Part shown: one piece after another, positions 1 through 10,285 of the stretch
Layout of the letters: each line of letters opens with the position of its first letter
How positions within the stretch are numbered: position 1 is the first letter of the stretch
DNA from: Snodgrassella sp945267035
GTDB taxonomy: Bacteria > Pseudomonadota > Gammaproteobacteria > Burkholderiales > Neisseriaceae
DNA length: 64,000 nt
NCBI RefSeq assembly: GCF_026535915.1
Contig: NZ_JAFNPF010000002.1
Location: forward strand, 36,047 to 100,046
Reading direction: 5' to 3'
Position numbers and translations under genes: made by a program
Notes under the pieces: model-generated
Told to the model about the DNA's origin: nothing
Databases searched by the model: none
Seen by the model: the letters and a program-made list of their open reading frames with translations, nothing else

Positions 1-368
1 AATAAGCTTGCAGCCTTTTTCACGAAATTGATGAGAATGGTTGAAAAAATAAAGAAAAAAACAACTGGAATATTTCGAGATTGAAACAATCAAATAATAA
101 TGAATTAAAACAGTGCATTATCTTTGGCTAAAAAATATATGAAAGTAAAATGGCAATAAAAATATCAATGTGAAAATCAAGGAAAATTTAAGAAGTGAAC
201 AACATAGCAAAAATAATGATTAGAGTTTAACCGTGATACATGGGTCAATAAGTATTTGGTTTTTAAGCACATTAATCGTAAATGAATGATAAAGAATTAT
301 TGACCCTATTCCAAAAAAACAAATTTACGTAGGGAAATATTTTTAATGATGTAAATAAATATCTGTAG

Positions 369-683
369 TTACCAAATCTAAATTTCTCGCAGCAGCAATA
401 CTTAGAAGAATTTGATTAGCTGGCAGAAAAATCTGGGCGCGATTTTGGAATCAAAGACGATAATAATAAAGTTTTGCAGTTTTATGGTGAAGATAAAAAT
501 TTGTTTTTGGTAGATATACCTAACCCTCTTGCGTTTGTGAACGATCAAAAACGGGCAAAAAAAGATGAATGCAAAAAAATTATGGCGGAAATAGATAGAA
601 ATAATAGAATAATTGCTGTTGATGGAATGGTAAAAGTGCCTATTAATAAAAACATGGGACGACGTCGTAAAAAATCATTATGA
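369..683 (+). pseudogene. Remnant reading frame of unknown origin
   Basis: An open frame runs from just after a TAG at 366-368 to the TGA at 681-683, about 104 codons. The composition is protein-like, with an acidic, lysine-rich middle and a basic Arg/Lys tail. There is no convincing ATG or ribosome site at its beginning; the only in-frame initiator-type codons are TTGs inside it, such as that at 474. It sits in A+T-rich sequence with stops in all frames upstream. I do not recognise the family. The simplest reading is the surviving C-terminal part of a decayed gene. Confidence 0.3.
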
Positions 684-2537
684 ATAATAATGATCAAAAC
701 CATTTATTCATTGATAATGCCCATATCTAATTGATTATTCGCTGGTCTGGAAAAGTAAGCATCGTTCAAGTCAGATATTTTTGTCTTCAATGTTAGATGA
801 TTTTTTGCATGCGCACCTTTAGCATCTGATTGAATGCGCGTATAAAATGATCAAAATTGGCATTTTAATGTTTTGTTTTCATGGCAAGTGACAGCATCGG
901 GCTAATAGCTTGACCCATTGCTGACCACTCCGATGATTAGCTACGGAAAAACTAATGAGGTGATTTTAATCATTGCTATTATTTCGCCCTAGCAGAAAAA
1001 AAACTATTCTGAAGTTTTCTGAACCATCATGCTGGTCAATTGACCTTAAAATTTTATCCACAATTTCTGCAAATATTTGCCGATTTTTCTATGGTATAAA
1101 AACATGGATGAAGAATTTTCTATGCTAAAATTGATAATTACCATTATTTTCATCATGATGCAGTATCAATGGATAAAAAATAGAGCAATAAATAAATTAT
1201 TCACAGAAAAAATAGCAAATTAATGCCTGTTTGGTTGCAAAACGTTGTCTTGCTTTTAAATCTGCACAAAAAATATATAACCCGGTTCATTAACACAAAA
1301 AAAGATCAATGAAAATTCAGCAAAAGGCAATTTAGTTAATCATCAAATGATGTTTTACTATCTTGGTGCAAAAGCAGAGTAATCAGTTGACTCTATTTTT
1401 ATCGACTTCCGGATTTTGCATAAAGCAAGGAATTTCTTAACATTCTGTTGATAGCATTAGCAGTTACAGAAAACAGGCAGTAACCATGGGTAGTAAATTT
1501 CAATCAGAGTTTAAATAATATGGTTATGAAACAAGGAAATAGATAGATTTACATCCATTGTTATTAGCCCTGTCGTTATTTCACAATCTTTAAGTGTCCA
1601 TATTAAATGAAAAAATCAGCACAATGAAGAAACTATCTGCTTAAAATGGTAGAAAAATTCCTGCTTTGGCGGTGAGAATGTGCATTGATAGTCAATACTG
1701 GCCGGTAGAGACCAACCAGATGGACAAATGTGTCGAATGAATCAGGATTGTGCTGTTTAAATTTTTATTTTCTTTGCATGATAAACAGATATTTGCATTC
1801 AGAAATAAAGATATTTAGATTTAAATCCATATCATTCAGTGATTAGAATTTAGAAGTGAGTAATATAACTTTTGGTTTATAACGTTAACCTTCAATATAA
1901 TGAAATTTGTTCTTGTTACTGCAGTTAGTCTATGGGTGCATTTGTGGATAAAGTCAGACTTAATGCTCAGAAAGTATGGCCAAAAGAAAAGCTGGAACAT
2001 ATGTCAGTGCAGATCGGTCAACGATGCAGAAGTCAGCCTGTGGAAAAACTGTTGATAAATCTAAGCGCCACCATTGCATCTGATTCAATGCGGCAAATAT
2101 AGAATGATAATAAATAAAGCTGATGCACCACCAAAGGCATCGTGTTTAACTGAAGGCTGGAATCGGGCTGGTTAATGGGTTGAGTTTTTTGAATGCAGCC
2201 TATTGGACATCATCCGATCAAAGATATGGTTTGAACGCAAAAATAACTGATACAAAGTCAAAAATACCATCCAGATTAACTAACTGTATTTAATCTTTTA
2301 ATTTAATTATCCACATGCTTCGCTCAGGGTGAAATGCTGATGCGCTCATCTCGGTGTCACACTCATTACAGCAGCTTACGGCAAGTTCTGTTAATATAAA
2401 AGGTTAGTTATGAAATTAACTGGGTAAGTTTAAGTGTAAATCCCTGTTTTTAAATATTTTCCGATTTATTATCGGCAAACTACTGAATTATTTTCGCTTT
2501 AACAAGCAGATGAGCATTAATCTAAAGGTGAGATTAG
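684..2537. other. Gene-poor A+T-rich spacer with four DnaA boxes
   Basis: No intact gene is visible in 1.85 kb. Perfect TTATNCACA boxes occur at 1054-1062, 1197-1205, 1943-1951 (reverse) and 2307-2315. A 56-codon frame at 1932-2102 begins with ATG but has no ribosome site and may be another gene remnant. The rest shows stops in all frames. Confidence 0.5.
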
Positions 2538-3287
2538 ATGAAAGTAATGGTAGCGGTAAAGCGTGTTGTGGATTACAACGTTAAGGTACGCGTTAAGGCT
2601 GACCAATCAGATGTGGATATTGGCAACGTTAAAATGTCGATGAATCCGTTTGATGAAATCGCTGTTGAGGAAGCTGTACGTTTGAAAGAAGCCGGTAAGG
2701 TAAGCGAAGTTGTGGTGGTTTCTATGGGCGTAAAGCAGTGCGAAGAGACCTTGCGTACCGCACTGGCCATGGGGGCAGACCGCGCTATCCATGTTGAAAC
2801 TGATGAATGTTTACAACCCTTGGCTGTGGCTAAATTATTACATGCTATTGCTCAGGATGAACAACCACAATTATTCCTGCTGGGCAAACAAGCGATTGAT
2901 GATGACGCTAACCAGACGGCCCAAATGCTGGCTGCATTGTTGTCTGCGCCACAAGGAACCTATGTCAGCAACGTTGAGTTGGGCGCTGATGAAGTGACTG
3001 TGACACGTGAAATAGATGGTGGACAGGAACGGTTGGGACTGAAATTACCTGCTGTCATCAGCGTTGATTTACGCTTAAATGAGCCTCGGTACATCAAACT
3101 ACCCAATATCATGCAGGCGAAGAAAAAGCCTTTAGAGAAAAAAACGGTGGCCGAATTGGGAATAGATATTCAACCGCATTTGATCCAGTTGAAGGTGACA
3201 GAGCCTAAATCTCGCGCTGCTGGGATAAAAGTAGCTGATGTGGCCGAATTGGTGGCCAAATTGAAAACTGAAGCCAAAGTTATTTGA
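2538..3287 (+). CDS. etfB: Electron transfer flavoprotein beta subunit
   Basis: This 249-residue protein is the usual size for EtfB, which with EtfA forms the soluble FAD/AMP heterodimer that passes electrons from acyl-CoA and other dehydrogenases to ETF-quinone oxidoreductase. The N-terminus carries the family pattern of a short beta-strand (VMVAVKRVVDYN) followed by NPFDEIAVEEAVRLKEAG around residues 36-53. An AMP-loop-like region with TREIDGGQ lies near residue 155. The ATG follows an AAGGTGAG ribosome site. etfA begins 10 bases after the stop, so the two are co-transcribed. The ETF-quinone oxidoreductase gene is not in this window. Confidence 0.95.
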   Translation: MKVMVAVKRVVDYNVKVRVKADQSDVDIGNVKMSMNPFDEIAVEEAVRLKEAGKVSEVVVVSMGVKQCEETLRTALAMGADRAIHVETDECLQPLAVAKLLHAIAQDEQPQLFLLGKQAIDDDANQTAQMLAALLSAPQGTYVSNVELGADEVTVTREIDGGQERLGLKLPAVISVDLRLNEPRYIKLPNIMQAKKKPLEKKTVAELGIDIQPHLIQLKVTEPKSRAAGIKVADVAELVAKLKTEAKVI

Positions 3288-3297
3288 GGAGATATCC

Positions 3298-4242
3298 GTG
3301 TCTGTATTGATCATTGCTGAACATCAGCAGCAACAATTGGATGAAGCCACTTTGCATGCGGTGACAGCTGCTGCCAAATTAGGTGAAGTGGATATTCTGG
3401 TCGCAGGGGACAAGGTTGAGAAGGTGGCCGAGCAGGCTCAGCAAATTGCCGGAGTTAGAACAATATTGCTTGCTGATGCCGCGGTCTATGCCGAATCTTT
3501 GGCAGAGGCGGTAACACCATTAGTCATCAGTTTGGCCAAAGAATATACCCATATTTTGGCGGCCGCCACCAGTGCTGGTAAAAACTTATTACCTCGAGTG
3601 GCTGCCTTGTTGGATTGTGCACCGGTATCCGAAGTGATCGACATCATCGATGCACAAACATTTGTTCATCCTATTTATGCCGGTAATGCATTACAGACGG
3701 TGCGTAGTGAGCAGGCACAACATGTGCTGACTATCCGTGCTACCGCATTTGCTCCAGCTGCAACAACTGGTGGTCAGGCAACAATAGAAAAAGTAGCCTA
3801 CGAAACATCACAAAATCTAAGCCGTTTTATTGATCGGACTTTAACGCATTCCGACCATCCAGAACTGACTACCGCGAAAACCGTGGTTAGTGGGGGTAGG
3901 GGATTGGGTAGTGCTGAAAATTTTGCCGCCTTGCTTAATCCATTGGCTGACACACTTAATGCGGCTATTGGTGCGTCGCGAGCAGCGGTGGATGCTGATT
4001 ATATTCCAAATGAATATCAAGTTGGGCAGACAGGTAAAGTCGTGGCGCCAGAACTCTACATCGCGGTGGGCATTTCTGGAGCCATTCAACATCTGGCCGG
4101 AATGAAGGACAGTAAAGTGATCGTAGCGATAAACAAAGATGCTGATGCGCCGATATTTAATGTGGCCGATTATGGTCTGGTGGCTGATTTGAATGTTGCT
4201 GTACCTGAGTTGGTGGAACAACTCAAAGCCATCATGTCTTAA
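3298..4242 (+). CDS. etfA: Electron transfer flavoprotein alpha subunit
   Basis: A 314-residue alpha subunit of the electron transfer flavoprotein, partner of the gene just upstream. The N-terminal half is the variable alpha/beta domain. The C-terminal half (from about residue 198) is the conserved FAD-binding domain: SGGRGLGS, then the VGQTGKVVAPELYIAVGISG stretch around residues 240-260 and the INKD..APIF motif near residue 280. The start is GTG, preceded by a GAGGAG ribosome site at the end of etfB. Nothing looks truncated. The gene ends about 10 bases before a parS-like palindrome. Confidence 0.95.
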   Translation: MSVLIIAEHQQQQLDEATLHAVTAAAKLGEVDILVAGDKVEKVAEQAQQIAGVRTILLADAAVYAESLAEAVTPLVISLAKEYTHILAAATSAGKNLLPRVAALLDCAPVSEVIDIIDAQTFVHPIYAGNALQTVRSEQAQHVLTIRATAFAPAATTGGQATIEKVAYETSQNLSRFIDRTLTHSDHPELTTAKTVVSGGRGLGSAENFAALLNPLADTLNAAIGASRAAVDADYIPNEYQVGQTGKVVAPELYIAVGISGAIQHLAGMKDSKVIVAINKDADAPIFNVADYGLVADLNVAVPELVEQLKAIMS

Positions 4243-4250
4243 CTGGTGAT

Positions 4251-4272
4251 GAATGTTTCACGTGAAACATTC
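4251..4272. promoter_or_regulatory. parS-like centromere site (perfect palindrome)
   Basis: Positions 4254-4269 read TGTTTCACGTGAAACA, identical to the ParB-binding parS consensus TGTTNCACGTGAAACA. The dyad extends three further bases on each side, giving a 22-bp perfect inverted repeat. It lies in the etfA-ltaE intergenic space, not next to parAB, as expected for chromosomal parS sites scattered near oriC. ParB binding is inferred from the match alone. Confidence 0.8.
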
Positions 4273-4460
4273 GCGTTGCTCATTCACGATTTGTTAATCT
4301 GCTCATGATCAGGTGGAATAATATCAATCTGCTTGATCATGTATGGCGATAAACCGGCTCAATACGTTCTGTTTATCGTCATCACATGAGCAAACAGTAC
4401 TATCTGAAAATAGTCAGGTAGTAATGAATGGTGATGTTAAATGTTCAGGAGAACCTGCTT

Positions 4461-5510
4461 ATGAACCGCCTTCACGATCCCAATCAGTATTCTTTTGCAT
4501 CGGATAACTATTCTGGTGTCCATCCACAGATTATGGCTGCGCTCAACACGGCGAATGATGGACACCAACCTGCATATGGAGCCGACGTCTATACTGCCGC
4601 TTTGCAACAAAAAATAAAGCAGTTGCTCGGCGCTGATGCTCAGGCCTATCCGGTGTTTAATGGTACTGGAGCAAATATCATTGCTTTGCAATCCATGTTG
4701 CCAAGATGGGGCGCAGTGATTTGTGCACAGAGTGCTCATATCAACTGTGATGAGGGTAATGCCCCTGAATATCTTGGTGGTATGAAATTGTTGGCGATTG
4801 CCAGCGAAGATGGCAAACTCACGCCCGAACTGGTTGCTAAAGAAGCATGGGGTTTTGGTTTTGAGCATCGTGCTCAGCCGGCAGTGGTTTATATCAGCCA
4901 AACTACTGAACTGGGCACTTGCTATACTCCTGATGAAATTCGGGCTTTAGCAGACTATTGCCATCAACGCCAGATGAAGCTTTATCTTGATGGTGCCCGC
5001 TTGGCCAATGCATTGGTCAGTCAAAATGTTGATTTGCACACCATGGTAGCAAGTACTGGGGTAGATATGCTTAATCTGGGCGGAACCAAAAATGGTTTAA
5101 TGCAAGCTGAGTGCATCATTAGTCTGCACAGTGAGGCACAGGAGGCCATGCCTTATCTGCGTAAAATCAATGCACAGCTCGGTTCTAAAATGCGCTATGT
5201 TTCGGCACAATTTTTGGCGTGGTTTGAACATGATTTATGGCTTAACTTAGCTCGCCACAGTAATGCCATGGCCAGCAAATTGGCTTCGTCTCTGGCTGAG
5301 TTTCCCTGCATTAACCTGACGCAAAAAACTCAAGCGAATGCGGTTTTTGCCACTTTACCCCCAGATATCAGCGCTCGATTGCATGAACAATTTCACTTTT
5401 ATGACTGGAATGAACAAACACATGAAGTGCGCTGGATGACCAGTTTTGATACCACTGAAGAACAGATCGATGCTTTTGTCGCCGCTATTCGACAGGCGAC
5501 AGCAACATGA
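4461..5510 (+). CDS. Threonine aldolase family PLP enzyme
   Basis: A fold-type I PLP protein of the beta-eliminating lyase / L-threonine aldolase family, expected to cleave L-threonine (and allo-threonine) to glycine and acetaldehyde. Visible signatures are FASDNYSGVHP near the N-terminus, the YLDGARLANA stretch (PLP-binding Asp and Arg) and LGGTKNG, whose Lys (about residue 210) should form the Schiff base. I start at ATG 4461 because AGGAG lies nine bases upstream; an in-frame ATG at 4428 would add 11 residues without a ribosome site. The stop overlaps the next start (ATGA), so the gene is coupled to yigZ. Substrate stereospecificity cannot be read from sequence. Confidence 0.85.
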   Translation: MNRLHDPNQYSFASDNYSGVHPQIMAALNTANDGHQPAYGADVYTAALQQKIKQLLGADAQAYPVFNGTGANIIALQSMLPRWGAVICAQSAHINCDEGNAPEYLGGMKLLAIASEDGKLTPELVAKEAWGFGFEHRAQPAVVYISQTTELGTCYTPDEIRALADYCHQRQMKLYLDGARLANALVSQNVDLHTMVASTGVDMLNLGGTKNGLMQAECIISLHSEAQEAMPYLRKINAQLGSKMRYVSAQFLAWFEHDLWLNLARHSNAMASKLASSLAEFPCINLTQKTQANAVFATLPPDISARLHEQFHFYDWNEQTHEVRWMTSFDTTEEQIDAFVAAIRQATAT

Positions 5511-6112
5511 GTGTGGAACAATATCAGACATTAGCGGCACCGGCTGAGGCAGAATTCAAAGATAAAGGCAGCCGTTTTTTGGCTTTTGCTTATCCGGTAC
5601 AAACCGAAGCGGAAATTAAGTCTCTGGTGCAGCAACTGCGCGAGCAACACCATAAAGCACGTCATTGTTGTTTTGCTTGGCGTCTGGGTGTAGACGGTAA
5701 TCGATTTCGCGCTAATGATGATGGCGAGCCAGCAGGCAGTGCAGGAAGACCTATATTGGGTCAGATTGATTCAGCAGAAATCACCAATGTATTGGTAATT
5801 GTGGTACGCTACTTTGGCGGTACATTGCTGGGGGTGCCGGGTTTGATCAATGCTTATAAAACAGCCACAGCTTTGGCCTTACAGAATGCAGAAAAAGTAC
5901 AGGAAGATGTGTGTCGTCTGCTAGAATTAAGTTGCGATTATGCTCACCTGAATGAAGCACTACGATGGTGTAAACAGCAGCAAGTAAGGATTCTAACTCA
6001 AGATTTACAGCAAAACTGCCGTCTGGAAATATCGATACCTTTAGCCAGATATCAATCTGGCTTAAGTGCTTTACAACAACTTCGGGCAATTAATGTTAAA
6101 CTGGAAGAATGA
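5507..6112 (+). CDS. yigZ: YigZ/IMPACT family protein
   Basis: A 201-residue member of the YigZ (UPF0029/IMPACT) family. The N-terminal IMPACT domain (about residues 15-120) shows the family hallmarks: KGSRFLAFAYPV, the HHKARHCCFAWRLG stretch, DDGEPAGSAGRPIL, and VVRYFGGTLLGVPGLINAY. The C-terminal third is the smaller ferredoxin-like UPF0029 domain. Homologues are linked to ribosome or translation regulation, but no reaction is established. The ATG overlaps the aldolase stop by four bases, so translation is probably coupled. It is complete and of normal length. Confidence 0.9.
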   Translation: MSVEQYQTLAAPAEAEFKDKGSRFLAFAYPVQTEAEIKSLVQQLREQHHKARHCCFAWRLGVDGNRFRANDDGEPAGSAGRPILGQIDSAEITNVLVIVVRYFGGTLLGVPGLINAYKTATALALQNAEKVQEDVCRLLELSCDYAHLNEALRWCKQQQVRILTQDLQQNCRLEISIPLARYQSGLSALQQLRAINVKLEE

Positions 6113-6180
6113 ATTCTCAAAGCTGAACAAGCAATAAGCAATATGGTTTCCATGGATGATTTATTTGCAAAGGGGTAGGC

Positions 6181-7449
6181 ATGAAATTACTGGTGATAGG
6201 AAGTGGCGGGCGTGAGCATGCGCTGGCTTGGAAGCTGGCGCAATCTAATAAAGTAGAAATCGTTTACGTTGCACCTGGCAATGCCGGTACTGCATCAGAA
6301 AAAAAGATCTGCAATATCACTTTGAGTGATCATCAACATCTGATTCAATTTTGTATCGAACAGGAAATTGATTTTACGCTGATTGGTCCGGAAGCACCAT
6401 TGGCTGCCGGAATAGTTGATGATTTTATATCCGCCGGATTAGCTGTATTTGGTCCCAGCCAGTATTGTGCACAATTAGAAAGTTCCAAAGATTTTGCTAA
6501 AGCATTTATGCGCCAGCACGGTATACCCACAGCAGCATATGCTACATTTACCGATGCAGAAGCAGCGCATCGCTATATAGATGAAAAAGGAGCACCAATT
6601 GTCATCAAAGCTGATGGTCTTGCTGCCGGCAAAGGGGTGGTGGTGGCGATGACTGAAGAAGACGCCCACAACGCCATTGATAGTATGTTGCTGGATAACA
6701 GTTTGGGCAGTGCTGGGGCTAGGGTGGTAATCGAAGATTATCTACAAGGGGAAGAAGCCAGCTTTATTGTGATGGTGGATGGTGAACATGTTATACCGAT
6801 GGCCAGCAGTCAAGATCATAAACGCTTGCTGGATGATGACGCTGGACCAAACACCGGTGGAATGGGCGCTTATTCACCGGCACCCATCGTCACGCCAGAA
6901 GTACATCAACGGGTAATGGATGAAATTATTTTACCAGCAGTGAAAGGAATGCAGGAGGCAGGACATCCTTATCGTGGCTTTCTGTATGCTGGCTTAATGA
7001 TCGATGAATCAGGAGCGCCGTACACCATCGAATTTAATTGTCGTTTTGGCGATCCGGAAACGCAACCCATCATGTGTCGCTTGCAAACGGACTTAGTCGA
7101 TTTATTGTTGGCTGCGCTGGAAGGCAAGCTGGATAAAATCAGCGTAAATTGGTCTGATCAAACTGCAGTAGGGGTGGTACTTGCCGCGGCAGGTTATCCA
7201 CAGACACCGAAACGAGGCGATTTTATTGAGGGCATTGAAGCAGCCAATCAGATCGGTAAAGTTTTTCATGCCGGCACGACCTTTAATCTTGATAAAAAAC
7301 TAATTGTCTCAGGTGGTCGGGTTTTGTGTGTAGTTGGTATGGGTAACAATGTTGCTGAGGCTCAGAAGCAAGCCTATGCCGCCATTACACCTATTCAGTT
7401 TAGAGGAATGCATTACAGGAAAGATATTGCAGCTAAGGCCTTAAAATAA
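6181..7449 (+). CDS. purD: Phosphoribosylamine--glycine ligase
   Basis: A GAR synthetase of 422 residues, the second step of de novo purine synthesis: 5-phosphoribosylamine + glycine + ATP give GAR. The N-terminus has the family start GSGGREHALAWKLAQS and the PGNAGT loop. The ATP-grasp domain shows IKADGLAAGKGVVVA near residue 145, and a C-terminal signature runs through FNCRFGDPETQP around residues 285-296. The ATG has a strong AAAGGGG ribosome site. It faces tenA convergently with only 12 bases between stops. Other pur genes here (purB) are distant. Confidence 0.97.
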   Translation: MKLLVIGSGGREHALAWKLAQSNKVEIVYVAPGNAGTASEKKICNITLSDHQHLIQFCIEQEIDFTLIGPEAPLAAGIVDDFISAGLAVFGPSQYCAQLESSKDFAKAFMRQHGIPTAAYATFTDAEAAHRYIDEKGAPIVIKADGLAAGKGVVVAMTEEDAHNAIDSMLLDNSLGSAGARVVIEDYLQGEEASFIVMVDGEHVIPMASSQDHKRLLDDDAGPNTGGMGAYSPAPIVTPEVHQRVMDEIILPAVKGMQEAGHPYRGFLYAGLMIDESGAPYTIEFNCRFGDPETQPIMCRLQTDLVDLLLAALEGKLDKISVNWSDQTAVGVVLAAAGYPQTPKRGDFIEGIEAANQIGKVFHAGTTFNLDKKLIVSGGRVLCVVGMGNNVAEAQKQAYAAITPIQFRGMHYRKDIAAKALK

Positions 7450-7461
7450 CCTTTTGCACCA

Positions 7462-8139
7462 TTATAGAGCCCAGCTGTCCATATACCAGCAGCTGTGCCA
7501 TAATTGCCATTCCATTTTTGCTGCTGTCAAAAAAGCATTCAACATAGCCTGACTAATCTCGGCACTGTTTTGTGCTGCCAATCGATCGGCTATAGACATG
7601 GCTATTTCACCATCAAGACGATATTTGGGACAATTGTAAGCCTCTATCCAACGATGATAAGGGTTAACGTATATATCGGTACGTGCAAGCAGTTGTTCTC
7701 CCACTTGTTGGTAAACATAAAAACAAGCTAAGGTACTGGCAATTGCCACTGGCAGAGGTTGGGTAGCTAGCTGTTGATATAAATAAGCTGAGTATAATAA
7801 ACAGCTCGGCGTCTGCTGATGAATAGTTATTTGATTCTGCAATAAATCTTGCTGTAGGCATTGCTCTGCTTTAATGGTTTCTGTGCTGAATCGACGAAAT
7901 TGCTCCGCGTCTGTGCTTAAAGGACACCGGTCTGCAATCATTTGCATGATTTGGCTATAATGATGCAGATATAAAACATCCTGCTGTAAATAAAAAAAGA
8001 ATTGTTCCTGCTTAAGAGAGCCATCAGCTAAAGCACGTATAAAAGGCAATTGCATAATCTGCTCCAGAATAGGCTTAACTTGTTGCTGAGCATGATACCG
8101 CCAGGGAGTCTGTGAATCTGAATCGAAATTTAAGTTCAT
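7462..8139 (-). CDS. tenA: TenA family thiaminase II / aminopyrimidine aminohydrolase
   Basis: A 225-residue helical TenA/THI-4 protein. The family hydrolyses aminopyrimidine breakdown products of thiamin for salvage into HMP. The segment LACFYVYQQVGE around residues 140-150 matches the region that carries the catalytic Cys of TenA_C enzymes, so this copy should be of the Cys type. The N-terminal half has the typical FIRALADGSLKQEQFFFYLQQD pattern, which I cite as position roughly 33-54. The gene is monocistronic and convergent with purD; its upstream side is the gene-free DnaA-box region. No thiamin riboswitch was seen upstream. Confidence 0.85.
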   Translation of the reverse strand: MNLNFDSDSQTPWRYHAQQQVKPILEQIMQLPFIRALADGSLKQEQFFFYLQQDVLYLHHYSQIMQMIADRCPLSTDAEQFRRFSTETIKAEQCLQQDLLQNQITIHQQTPSCLLYSAYLYQQLATQPLPVAIASTLACFYVYQQVGEQLLARTDIYVNPYHRWIEAYNCPKYRLDGEIAMSIADRLAAQNSAEISQAMLNAFLTAAKMEWQLWHSCWYMDSWAL

Positions 8140-8188
8140 TCTTTAAGCGAAGCTGATAATAATGAGAAGTAAATGATAGCACTGATGG

Positions 8189-9202
8189 TGTGGATATTTG
8201 CAAATGATTCAACTGGTGGGGGATGATGTGGCTATATCCGATTCAATTAGTTTCTGTGGATAAATCTTAATTACCCTAGAATTAATGCAATTAATTGCAT
8301 GATTTATGAGTCAACGCTCTGCTTATCTTTGTGGATAAAATGTGATCTTTTTCCGCTAACAAACGATTGTGGCTGGACATCTTCGAACATCGACATCAAT
8401 TATATACTTGAATGCACAATGTAAATTTTTTGCGAATATGATTTTTTCTGATAAAAAAGACCTTGGGTTTTTACATTAGTGCAGTTAGCTTGCGGTTACA
8501 AAGCGAAGTTTTATCGTGTACGGGATTGAATAACATCATGAATAAGGGCTAGGGAGAGTGTAGCAGTGAATCTTGTGGATGATCTGTGCCATAAAATTAT
8601 CCACAGAATAAATTGAATGAAGGTTTTGTAATTTATTGATGCCAATAACAAGTTTAAGCATGGTCATGGCGCACAGTTCATGAATAAGTGACATTATTGG
8701 CTCTATATGCATTACTCGATGGCTGTATCAGCATAGCATAGGGTTTATGGGATGATTGCTACCGCTAATTAGAAATTATTTCTTTGCCAATAAAAAAAGT
8801 TATTCATTGGTTGCAAAATACATGGCGATGCAAAATTTAGGCGAATATGGCTTGATTCAAATAATTATTCACAACATGCAGTGAAGTTAACATTGTAGGG
8901 GACATGAAGCGGTTGAATATTGAATGGATTTTTCTTAACAGTTATAGTTGCACTAAAACCATGCTATGGTTGGCAACTTTAATGTTTAGATTCAAATTTT
9001 GCGGGTGATTATGTGTTTTGGATACTAATTTTTCGTATTTTATACACAGAAGTTATAAGCCTAATTAAAATATAAATTTAATCTTAGCCGTTTAAAACCC
9101 TTTACAATCAAGAATAATTTTAATTGTGACTGTTGTGAAGGTTGATTTATCTAAAAGTTATCAACAGTTTTATCCACAAGTTTGAAGGTGGTGTGTGGAT
9201 AG
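8189..9202. other. oriC: Candidate chromosomal replication origin (DnaA-box cluster)
   Basis: Six perfect TTATNCACA DnaA boxes lie in 924 bp: 8255-8263 and 8330-8338 (reverse), 8597-8605, 8865-8873, 9040-9048 and 9170-9178 (forward). One-mismatch boxes are at 8189, 8574, 9158 and 9194. The rest of the window outside the two gene-poor regions shows only about two such boxes, in hisD and purB. A very A+T-rich stretch (about 9040-9160) lies between the last boxes and could serve for unwinding. There are no genes, and a parS site lies 4 kb away. dnaA is not in the window. The origin role is inference. Confidence 0.6.
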
Positions 9203-10285
9203 CTGTTTTAGGCTTGATGATCTTTGCTCAGATGGAAGTAGTCGGTGGCTTATCTTTTTGTTGCAATACAATTGAGCCGATTCTGCAATCAAATTGATAT
9301 GGATGATTCTTAACAAGGAGCCGATCATGAATGCCGTCCATTTCTATGTGGATATGATGCACCAATTGCAAATGGCAGATGGAAGAGTAATCATATAATG
9401 CTTAAAATTTTAAAGGGATCATGCTCTGCCGATTCATATTATCCATTGCTTTTTTGCTCGTTCGGTTGGCTACATGTGTTGTTCCCGTTATGCTTACCAC
9501 TCCTTTTTCTGTGTTTTATACTTATCTACTTCAACTCAACCCATCCATCTAGCTAATCCCTCTTATTAAATCTAACTGTTAAGAATTGATGAGTACCTTA
9601 CTATCACGGGTATAAGCGTATCGGTTGGCGTTTGTTCCGGCTAATCCTATCGGGTTGTGGCTAATGGATGAACCTGATTCAGGATGATAATATCGATAAC
9701 GATTGTCACTTTATACTGGAAAAAAATGCTCATACTATTTAACATGCAAACGGTTCATCGCCTATATTGAATGTTATTGTTGAGTTCTTTTGCCACATCC
9801 AAGCAAGATACCTGATAGTGAAGATTATTTTAGTTGGGGCTAATATCACATCTTTTATTTTTATAAATATATGAGTTTTTTTCAGGTTTTAAACTTTCAT
9901 CCTAATTGACTTGTTCTAAAAATCAGCTGGAGAATGATTCCAATATAATAAAAATTGAGGAGACAAAAATATATTAATTAATCCTTTTAAAATAGCCATA
10001 TGAGCAGGATCATTTATTGAACTATTATATGAAATCTGTTTTTTTAATAAAATATTCAGTCTTTCTTAATCTTGTATATTATTCATTTTCACATATCTCA
10101 CGGTTTGTGCTCAAAACATCAGTTTATTTACTGGCTTTGAATCATGGATTTCTGCCAGTGCAATTGAAATATTTTCAGTATATGTTTGTCTATGCTCTAC
10201 CTATTAAGGTAACTCTTCTTCCGTCGGGTAAAGATATACTTTAAGGACTATTATCCATATTTTTATTTTGTGTGTGTCAGGAAAA
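9203..10285. other. Gene-free A+T-rich spacer
   Basis: No supported gene. A 23-codon frame at 9327-9398 has ATG and an AAGGAG ribosome site at 9315-9320, but nothing else supports it. Around 9600-9700, frame-shifted protein-like fragments are possible relics too weak to name. A 75-codon frame at 10017-10244 is low-complexity and is not supported. Confidence 0.4.

Noticed and set aside
2538..3287. Several shadow frames on both strands within etfB and other genes
   Set aside because: They overlap well-supported genes and lack coding composition and start signals.
9590..9690. A possible Rhs-core-like fragment (FVPANPIGL) in the spacer
   Set aside because: Only a short match across two frames; far too little to distinguish from chance.
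10017..10244. A 75-codon plus-strand frame
   Set aside because: Low-complexity Phe/Tyr-rich translation from A+T-rich DNA, no ribosome site.
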